Made by a program: the position numbers and the translations under genes. This document shows positions 1-5,376 of a stretch of 5,376 nt of DNA, one piece after another; the first letter of the stretch is position 1, and each line of letters starts with the position of its first letter. The stretch is taken from the NCBI GenBank assembly GCA_905202605.1, contig CAJKSU010000189.1:1-5376 (forward strand), given 5' to 3'. The notes under the pieces are model-generated. The model was not told where the DNA came from. It saw only the letters and a list, made by a program, of their open reading frames with translations, and made no database searches. This DNA comes from an uncultured Eubacteriales bacterium (GTDB lineage Bacteria > Bacillota > Clostridia > Oscillospirales > Oscillospiraceae).

Positions 1-69
1 CATGCAGCTTCGGATTCTGACGAATTCTTTTCGCCGAATCCTCCTGCTGATGGATGCGGTATTGCCTGA
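1..69 (+). other. Possible 3' end of an upstream gene (frame 1, stop TGA 67-69)
   Basis: Frame 1 is open from the left edge and stops at TGA 67-69, giving 22 codons that end in PPADGCGIA. If this is the tail of an upstream gene, it lies 46 bases before clpE and would suggest clpE is transcribed with it. The stretch is too short to recognise any family. It could equally be untranslated leader, since a run of 22 open codons is common by chance. Confidence 0.2.
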
Positions 70-102
70 GCGCCTGACAATATATCCGCCGGAAACGGCA
101 AA

Positions 103-108
103 AAGGAG
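103..108 (+). promoter_or_regulatory. Ribosome binding site of clpE
   Basis: AAGGAG lies seven bases before the ATG at 116. It decides the start codon: the upstream in-frame ATGs at 2 and 50 have no comparable site and would add residues not found in the ClpE family. Confidence 0.85.
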
Positions 109-115
109 AAATACT

Positions 116-2407
116 ATGCGTCCTACCCTATGCAGCAGATGCAAAAAGAACTATGCGGTGATTTTTATCACTAAAATTGAAAATGGGGAGACAAAGAACG
201 AGGGACTTTGTCTCAAGTGCGCCAAGCCGCTTGGCACTAAGCCGGCTGACGACATGATGCAGAAGAGCGGCATCACCGAAGAAGAACTGGATAACCTTAC
301 CGGCGAAATGATGGGAGCCATGGGCGGCGAGGAGCTGATCCCCACCGAGGACAACGGCGACGACGAGGAGGAGGAAGACGGCAGAACCGCCACCTTCCCG
401 TTCCTGAGCAAGCTCTCCGGAAGCATGGATCGCCAGAAGGCCGAGCAGGCAAGGGACGGAAAGGATCCGAAAAAGGGCGGCAAAAAGGATCGACGGAAGT
501 TTCTGGAGACATACTGCCTGAACCTGACCAGAAAGGCCAAGGAGGGCAAGATCGACCAGATGGTGGGCAGAGAGACGGAGACAGAGCGTGTCATTCAAAT
601 TCTCAACCGCCGCCAGAAGAACAATCCCTGCCTGATCGGTGAGCCGGGCGTGGGCAAAACCGCCATTGCAGAAGGGCTTGCTCAGCGGATCGTAGACGGA
701 AAGGTTCCCTACAAGCTGCTGGACAAGGAAATCTACATGCTGGATATGACCGCCATGGTGGCGGGAACCCAGTTCCGGGGGCAGTTTGAAAGCCGGATGA
801 AGGGCCTGATTAACGAAATTAAAAAGGCCGGAAATATCATTCTGGTCATCGACGAGATTCACACCATTGTGGGCGCGGGCGATGCCGAGGGCAGCATGAA
901 CGCCGCCAATATTCTAAAGCCCGCCCTGTCCCGCGGGGAAATTCAGGTGCTGGGCGCCACAACGTTCAACGAATACCGGAAGCACATTGAGAAGGACACG
1001 GCGCTGGAGCGCCGGTTCCAGCCGGTTACGGTCAATGAGCCAACCATTGAAGAGGCTGTTGATATTCTTCGAGGCGTTTCCCATTACTATGAGGAATTCC
1101 ATGGAGTGAGCATCTCTCCGGAGATTGCCCGGCAGGCGGTACTGCTGTCGGAGCGGTATATCACCGACCGGTTCCTGCCGGATAAGGCCATCGACCTCAT
1201 TGACGAGGCCTGCTCGGATGTCAACCTCAAGGATCCCGATATCAGCCGTCTGGCGGCGGCGAAGAAGGATCGGGCGGATATTGAGTTGGAGATGAGCATG
1301 CTCACCGACGATGGGGAGCATGATGAAAAGGACTATGAGCGGCTTGCCATGCTCCGCAGCAAGGCATTGCAGATGGACGGCACCATCCATGAGCTGGAGG
1401 CAAAGCCGCGGCCTGCCCTGACCATGGAGAATCTGGCACGGGTCATTGAGCTTTGGACCAAGATTCCTGCCAGCAAGGTGGAGGCGCAGGAGTATCAGCA
1501 GCTGCAAACGCTGGAGGAAAACCTCAAAAAGCGGATCGTCGGTCAGGACGAGGCCATTTCGGCGGTGGCACGAGCCATCCGCCGGGGCAGAGTGGGCATT
1601 TCCCCCAAGCGCCGTCCGGTGAGCTTTATTTTCGTCGGCTCTACCGGCGTGGGCAAAACCGAGCTGGTGAAAACGCTGGCCTCCGAGCTGTTTGACAGCG
1701 AGGACAACCTGATCCGGCTGGATATGTCGGAATACATGGAGAAATACTCCGTTTCCAAGCTCATCGGTTCTCCTCCGGGCTATGTGGGCTATGACGAGGC
1801 GGGGCAGCTCACCGAAAAGGTGCGCCGGAAGCCCTATTCCATCATCCTGTTCGACGAGCTGGAAAAGGCTCATGCCGATGTGCTCAACATCCTGCTGCAG
1901 GTGCTGGACGATGGACGGATTACCGATTCTCAGGGCAGAACCGTCAACTTTGAGCACACCGTCATTATCATGACCTCCAACGCCGGAAGCGAGCAGCGGA
2001 GCACCTCACTGGGCTTCGACCGCAGCCCCACTCAGCAGGCCAGAGAGAAGGCTATGAAGGCGCTGCAGGAGTTCCTGCGCCCGGAATTTATCAACCGTGT
2101 GGATGAGATCATCTGCTTCAATAAGCTCACCCGTGAGAACTTCCGGGGCATTGCGGGCATTATGCTGGGCGAGCTGCGACAGTCTCTGGAGGAGCGCGGC
2201 CTGAACCTTACATGGGATACCGGCGTGATGGACTATCTGGTGGAGAAATCCTATTCCGAAACCTATGGCGCCCGGAACCTCCGGCGCACCATTCAGCGGG
2301 AGCTGGAGGATCCCATTGCCGAGAAGATCATCGACAGCTTTGAGGCGCCCATTTCCTCCATTACCCTCCATGCGGAGAACGGAGCCATTTCGGTAAAAGC
2401 GGAATAA
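116..2407 (+). CDS. clpE: ClpE-type ATP-dependent Clp protease ATP-binding subunit (zinc finger, two AAA+ modules)
   Basis: Cytoplasmic AAA+ unfoldase of the Hsp100/Clp class, expected to unfold misfolded proteins and feed them to ClpP. The 763-residue product, close to usual ClpE size, starts with a zinc finger of two CxxC pairs (C6/C9, C32/C35). An acidic linker follows (about 41-125, with DDEEEED near 82-88). AAA module 1 has Walker A GEPGVGKT (175-182), pore loop AGTQFRG (216-222), Walker B ILVIDEIH (242-249) and ALERRF (296-301). A short UVR-like coiled coil lies at about 405-428. AAA module 2 has Walker A GSTGVGKT (508-515), pore loop GYVGYDE (555-561), Walker B IILFDELEKAH (576-586), sensor 1 SNAG (621-624) and sensor 2 GARNLRR (718-724). 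LGF (632-634) lies where ClpC/ClpE carry the ClpP-docking tripeptide. ClpC is less likely because the ClpC-type N domain is absent and the zinc finger is ClpE-like. The frame is open back to position 2, but ATG 116 has a good ribosome binding site and begins just before the zinc finger. No CtsR box is visible. Confidence 0.93.
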   Translation: MRPTLCSRCKKNYAVIFITKIENGETKNEGLCLKCAKPLGTKPADDMMQKSGITEEELDNLTGEMMGAMGGEELIPTEDNGDDEEEEDGRTATFPFLSKLSGSMDRQKAEQARDGKDPKKGGKKDRRKFLETYCLNLTRKAKEGKIDQMVGRETETERVIQILNRRQKNNPCLIGEPGVGKTAIAEGLAQRIVDGKVPYKLLDKEIYMLDMTAMVAGTQFRGQFESRMKGLINEIKKAGNIILVIDEIHTIVGAGDAEGSMNAANILKPALSRGEIQVLGATTFNEYRKHIEKDTALERRFQPVTVNEPTIEEAVDILRGVSHYYEEFHGVSISPEIARQAVLLSERYITDRFLPDKAIDLIDEACSDVNLKDPDISRLAAAKKDRADIELEMSMLTDDGEHDEKDYERLAMLRSKALQMDGTIHELEAKPRPALTMENLARVIELWTKIPASKVEAQEYQQLQTLEENLKKRIVGQDEAISAVARAIRRGRVGISPKRRPVSFIFVGSTGVGKTELVKTLASELFDSEDNLIRLDMSEYMEKYSVSKLIGSPPGYVGYDEAGQLTEKVRRKPYSIILFDELEKAHADVLNILLQVLDDGRITDSQGRTVNFEHTVIIMTSNAGSEQRSTSLGFDRSPTQQAREKAMKALQEFLRPEFINRVDEIICFNKLTRENFRGIAGIMLGELRQSLEERGLNLTWDTGVMDYLVEKSYSETYGARNLRRTIQRELEDPIAEKIIDSFEAPISSITLHAENGAISVKAE

Positions 2408-2481
2408 TCGCCCAAGGACAGGGAGGGCAGAGTCCGAAAGCCAACGCTTCACGCCGTCCCAAAAGAAAGGAGCGCCAGAAA
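2408..2481 (+). other. Intergenic spacer between clpE and gshAB, no terminator seen
   Basis: This 74-base gap holds the gshAB ribosome binding site at its end. I see no GC-rich hairpin followed by a T run and no clear -35/-10 pair. The only structure is an imperfect inverted repeat, GGGAGGGC (2421-2428) with GCCGTCCC (2453-2460), seven of eight pairs with a 24-base loop. It is followed by A-rich rather than T-rich sequence. Read-through from clpE into gshAB is therefore plausible but not shown. Confidence 0.5.
2466..2472 (+). promoter_or_regulatory. Ribosome binding site of gshAB
   Basis: AAAGGAG lies nine bases before the ATG at 2482. This strong site supports that start, which also places the conserved GLEKE motif near residue 23 as in other GshAB/GshF enzymes. 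Confidence 0.85.
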
Positions 2482-4812
2482 ATGGAGCTGAGAGAGATTT
2501 TTATCCAGCAGCCGGAGATGAAGGAGCTGCTGCTGCGCAGTGCAATCGGCCTGGAAAAGGAGAATATTCGGGTGCATGGGGACGGCAATATTGCCATGAC
2601 GCCCCATCCCTTCGGCAACAAGGCCACCCATCCCTTTATCACCACGGATTTTTCGGAATCTCAGGTGGAGATCGGCACCGAGGTCTGCGCCAATCCCCAT
2701 CAGGTCTATGACCAGCTGGAGAATCTCCATGATATCGTTTCCACCACCGTGGCGGTGGAGAATCCGGAGAAGGAATATCTCTGGCCCATCAGTAATCCGC
2801 CGCTGATTCGGGACGAGCAGGAGATCCCCGTGGCGAAATTTGTGGGAGACGCCCACGGCAAGGAAACCTACCGGGAATATCTTGCCGGAAAATATGGAAA
2901 GAAGATCATGCTTTACTGCGGCATTCACTACAATTTCTCCTTTGACCGGGATCTTATCCGGCGGCTCCATCAGATTCTTGGACGCGGTGACGAACCCCAG
3001 TGCCTCCAGAGCGACCTCTATCTGGCACTGGCGAAGAACTGCTATCTCTACAGCTGGTTTCCGGTGGTCATGACCGCCGCCAGCCCCATCTATCATGAGA
3101 GCTTTATGGCGGAGGGGCAGGAGGTCGGCGGTGGGCGTTTTCTGGGCTATGCTTCCATGCGCAACAGCGAATACGGCTACTGGAATAAGGAAGAAATCAT
3201 TCTGGACTACAAGGATATGCCCTCCTATATCAACTCCATTGTGGCGGAGGTGCGCAAGGGCGACCTGTATTCCTCCAGTGAGTTCTACAGCCCGGTACGG
3301 CTCAAGCCCAAGGGCAAGTATCTTATGAAAAATCTCCGGGAAAACGGCGTCAATCACATTGAACTGAGAATGTTTGACCTCAATCCGCTGGATAAGAACG
3401 GAATGAGCAAGGATGACATGGAGCTGATGGAGTATTTCCTCCTGTATATGGCCTCCAAGCCGGACTTTGACTATACGCCGGAGCTGCAGCATCAGGCCCA
3501 CGAAAACCATATCCGCTCGGCGGTCTATGATATCTCATCGGTGGACATTGTTCTGCCGGAGCGTACCGAGACTCTCCAGCAGGCGGCGATCCGTCTGGTG
3601 GAGGAGATGGAGGAGTTCTATCGGCTGCTGGACGTTCCCCGCGCCATTGAGGTGCTGGAGCAGAGCAGGAGGCGGCTTGTGGATCAGGAGCTGCTCTATG
3701 CGCACCGGGTTTACCATGAGATCGAGCAGAAGGGCTATGTCCCCTTTGCCATGGAGTGCGCGGAGCGGGCGCTGGAGCAGTCCAATGAAAAGTATTATCT
3801 GCTCAAGGGCTTTGAGGACTTGGAGCTTTCTACGCAGGCACTGATCAAGGCGTGCCTGAAGCTGGGCGTAAAATATGAGGTGCTGGATCGGGTGGACAAC
3901 TTTGTCCGCCTGCGCCGGGGCGATCGGGTGGAGTTTGTAAAGCAGGCTACCAAGACCAGCCGGGACAACTGCGCCAGCATCCTGATCATGCGCAATAAAA
4001 ACCTCACCAAGCGGCTGCTGGAGGAGCAGCATATTCCCACCCCGCGGGGCGAGATCTTCAGCAGCAAGGAGGATGCCATGGCGTCCTTCCGCCGCCGCCA
4101 TCCCAGCTCCTGCGTGGTAAAGCCCAACTTTACCAATTACGGCAAGGGTATTACAGTGTTTACCGCCCAGCCCACCGAGGAGAATTTTGAAAAGGCGCTG
4201 GATATCGCCTTCAAAAACAGCCAGGAGGTGCTGCTGGAGGAGTATATCCCCGGCGACGACTACCGGTTCCTGGTGATCGGCAATGTGGTGCAGGCGGTTT
4301 CCAAGCGCCTTCCCGCCTATGTGGTGGGCGACGGCGTCCGCACCATCCGGGATCTGGTGATCGAAAAGTCCAGAGATCCCCGGCGGGGGCCGGATCGTAG
4401 ACGCCCGCTGAGCTTTATCGGCATGGGCGCGGAGGAAGCACTGCATCTGGAAACCATGGGCATGAGCTTTATGACGATCCCCGCTAAGGGAGAAAAGGTG
4501 ACCCTGCGGCAGAACTCCAACGTTTCCGCCGACGGCGAATCCATCGACTGCACGGATATTGTCCATCCCTCCTACCGCACCATTGCCCTCAAGGCGGCGC
4601 AGGCGGTGGGCGCAGTGTTCTGCGGTGTGGATATCCTCACCGAGGATGTGACCCGTCCCGCCGAGGAGAGCATTTATACGGTCACCGAGCTGAATTTCAA
4701 TCCGTCCATTAAGATCCACTGCTATCCCTCCGCGGGGCAGTCCCGTCCCATTGGCGAGGCCGTGGTGCGATTCCTGTTTGATCTGGACGAGGAAGAGGGG
4801 GCGCAGGCATGA
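2482..4812 (+). CDS. gshAB: Bifunctional glutamate-cysteine ligase / glutathione synthetase (GshAB, also called GshF)
   Basis: One cytoplasmic enzyme doing both ATP-dependent steps of glutathione synthesis: glutamate plus cysteine to gamma-glutamylcysteine, then addition of glycine. At 776 residues it matches the usual 750-780 of this fusion family. The N-terminal ligase domain (about 1-450) shows GLEKENIRV (23-31), TTDFSESQVEIGTE (54-67), EYLWPIS (98-104), GIHYNFSF (147-154), EFYSPVRLK (267-275) and HIELRMFDLNP (292-302). The C-terminal ATP-grasp synthetase domain (about 490-765) shows VVKPNFTNYGKGI (545-557), EEYIPGDDYRFLVI (586-599), VVGDGVRTIRDLV (614-626), LRQNSNVSADGESID (675-689), GVDIL (715-719) and TELNFNPSIKIHCYPS (735-750). 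These resemble streptococcal GshF motif by motif. No frameshift or internal stop is seen. A cyanophycin synthetase also has a related ATP-grasp domain, but the N-terminal ligase domain excludes it. The stop TGA overlaps the next start codon. Confidence 0.95.
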   Translation: MELREIFIQQPEMKELLLRSAIGLEKENIRVHGDGNIAMTPHPFGNKATHPFITTDFSESQVEIGTEVCANPHQVYDQLENLHDIVSTTVAVENPEKEYLWPISNPPLIRDEQEIPVAKFVGDAHGKETYREYLAGKYGKKIMLYCGIHYNFSFDRDLIRRLHQILGRGDEPQCLQSDLYLALAKNCYLYSWFPVVMTAASPIYHESFMAEGQEVGGGRFLGYASMRNSEYGYWNKEEIILDYKDMPSYINSIVAEVRKGDLYSSSEFYSPVRLKPKGKYLMKNLRENGVNHIELRMFDLNPLDKNGMSKDDMELMEYFLLYMASKPDFDYTPELQHQAHENHIRSAVYDISSVDIVLPERTETLQQAAIRLVEEMEEFYRLLDVPRAIEVLEQSRRRLVDQELLYAHRVYHEIEQKGYVPFAMECAERALEQSNEKYYLLKGFEDLELSTQALIKACLKLGVKYEVLDRVDNFVRLRRGDRVEFVKQATKTSRDNCASILIMRNKNLTKRLLEEQHIPTPRGEIFSSKEDAMASFRRRHPSSCVVKPNFTNYGKGITVFTAQPTEENFEKALDIAFKNSQEVLLEEYIPGDDYRFLVIGNVVQAVSKRLPAYVVGDGVRTIRDLVIEKSRDPRRGPDRRRPLSFIGMGAEEALHLETMGMSFMTIPAKGEKVTLRQNSNVSADGESIDCTDIVHPSYRTIALKAAQAVGAVFCGVDILTEDVTRPAEESIYTVTELNFNPSIKIHCYPSAGQSRPIGEAVVRFLFDLDEEEGAQA
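4790..4801 (+). promoter_or_regulatory. Ribosome binding site of the nitroreductase, embedded in the gshAB C-terminal codons
   Basis: The purine run AGGAAGAGGGGG ends seven bases before the ATG at 4809. It lies in the gshAB codons for the acidic end EEEG. With the four-base ATGA stop/start overlap, this points to translational coupling of the two genes. Confidence 0.6.
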
Positions 4813-5376
4813 CACTGGATGAGGCGATTCTAAAGCGCCGTTCCATTCGCTCCTATGACATGGAGGAGCTGGAGCCGGAAATCATTGACGAGCTGGTGGA
4901 TTTCCTGTCCGAGCTGAAGGTGCCGGATGATTCCATCGACTGGAACTTCGACATTCTGCCCTTGGACGATATGCGGAATATCTTAAACGGCATTCCCAGA
5001 CTGCAAGCGCCGCACTATCTGGTGATCCGCTCAGAGAAAATCAAAAATTGCCTGCAAAACGCCGGCTACATCGGGGAAATGGCGGTGCTCTGGCTCACAG
5101 CCCATGGAATTGCCAGCTGCTGGCAGAGCACGCTGGACGTGGAACCGGAGCATGATTTTCCGGATGTGCTGCCTTATATCACCACCGTGGCCTTTGGGCG
5201 CTCCAGTGAGCCGTTCCGGCAGGATCCTTCGGAAATCAAAAAGAAGAAAAAGCTCTCTGCCATTGCCTACGGCGATATGACTTCTCCCCGAAAAGAGATT
5301 ATGGAGCTGACATGGATGGCGCCCAGCTGTATGAACGCCGAGCCGGTACGGTATCTGGTGGATACCCACCGGATCC
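4809..5376 (+). CDS. Nitroreductase family protein, TM1586-like, 3' end outside the window
   Basis: Likely FMN-dependent NAD(P)H oxidoreductase; the physiological substrate is unknown. The frame stays open from ATG 4809 to the right edge, giving 189 residues, so the C-terminus is missing (such proteins usually run about 220-270 residues). The start MTLDEAILKRRSIRSY (1-16) is the standard nitroreductase N-terminal helix with the RRSIR FMN-phosphate motif. Residues 87-109 (GYIGEMAVLWLTAHGIASCWQST) match the conserved helix and glycine turn that precede the 'GlgscW' strand. TTVAFGRSSE (125-134) resembles the family's 'vafG..' strand. A second half starts near 156, with MAPSCMNAEPVRYLV (170-184) matching the PSxxNxQPW flavin-site motif. 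A motif order with RRS first and PSxxN far downstream fits the TM1586 type, in which one chain mimics the usual dimer. The gene overlaps gshAB by four bases, so it is probably co-translated and may serve redox or electrophile detoxification. The lysine run KKKKK (144-148) lies in a probable linker. Confidence 0.8.
   Translation, partial: MTLDEAILKRRSIRSYDMEELEPEIIDELVDFLSELKVPDDSIDWNFDILPLDDMRNILNGIPRLQAPHYLVIRSEKIKNCLQNAGYIGEMAVLWLTAHGIASCWQSTLDVEPEHDFPDVLPYITTVAFGRSSEPFRQDPSEIKKKKKLSAIAYGDMTSPRKEIMELTWMAPSCMNAEPVRYLVDTHRI

Noticed and set aside
12..31. Terminator-like hairpin: GGATTC, loop TGAC, GAATTC, then TTTT
   Set aside because: The stem is only six pairs with one G-U and is AT-rich, and the T run is four bases. 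It also lies within the possible upstream reading frame. It is too weak to call, though it could end an upstream transcript.
12..41. Inverted repeat GGATTC (12-17) and GAATCC (36-41) in the clpE leader, a possible operator
   Set aside because: Six-base arms with an 18-base gap occur often by chance, and the pattern matches neither CtsR nor CIRCE sites.
1..115. Search for a promoter, CtsR heptad repeat or CIRCE element before clpE
   Set aside because: CTGACA (74-79) resembles a -35 box, but there is no -10 box at the right distance. TATATC (81-86) has no -35 at 16-18 bases. No GGTCAAA repeats or CIRCE arms are present.
914..1957. Long antisense open frame of 347 codons within clpE, with similar ones at 128-862 and 2006-2452
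   Set aside because: They lie opposite a clearly conserved AAA+ gene, their translations show no recognisable motif, and such frames are common opposite GC-rich genes.
2421..2460. Imperfect inverted repeat between clpE and gshAB as a terminator or attenuator
   Set aside because: It has one mismatch, a 24-base loop and A-rich rather than T-rich sequence after it, so it does not look like an intrinsic terminator.
2449..4815. Long antisense open frames of 353 and 426 codons opposite gshAB (2449-3510 and 3535-4815)
   Set aside because: They are shadows of the gshAB reading frame. Their His/Leu/Gly-rich translations look like reverse-complement artefacts and match no family I know.
5371..5376. 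Window ends exactly at GGATCC, as if it were a cloned BamHI fragment
   Set aside because: The same six bases occur inside the window (for example at 463, 1231 and 2308), so it is not a complete BamHI digest fragment. The end is probably chance or an arbitrary window cut.

Overview
The window is coding almost throughout, on the + strand only. It holds three co-oriented genes: a ClpE-type AAA+ unfoldase (116-2407), a bifunctional glutathione-synthesis enzyme GshAB/GshF (2482-4812), and the first 189 codons of a nitroreductase-family flavoprotein (4809 to the window end). No RNA gene, mobile element, CRISPR array or convincing promoter or terminator was seen.

The likely host is a Gram-positive anaerobe of the Clostridia, perhaps from the GC-richer Oscillospiraceae/Ruminococcaceae. 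This is inference. It rests on the ClpE architecture (N-terminal CxxC/CxxC zinc finger plus two AAA+ modules), which is characteristic of Firmicutes. It also rests on strong AAGGAG-type Shine-Dalgarno sites, a GC-rich composition with many CTG/GAG/AAG/CGG codons, and a TM1586-like nitroreductase. The species cannot be named from this sequence.

Layout. Positions 1-115 are a short leader that may contain the last codons of an upstream gene. clpE follows, with a well-placed ribosome binding site. A 74-base gap with no credible terminator leads to gshAB, which has its own ribosome binding site. gshAB and the nitroreductase overlap by four bases (ATGA), and the nitroreductase's Shine-Dalgarno-like stretch lies inside the acidic C-terminal codons of gshAB. 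The nitroreductase runs off the right edge.

How the genes may work together (inference). The last two genes look translationally coupled, and all three could share a transcript. GshAB makes glutathione from glutamate, cysteine and glycine. ClpE unfolds damaged proteins for ClpP and carries a thiol-rich zinc finger. The nitroreductase would be an FMN-dependent NAD(P)H oxidoreductase. Together they suggest a small thiol/oxidative or electrophile stress locus. Each family is well known, so I see no new biological system here; the main interest is the gene combination.
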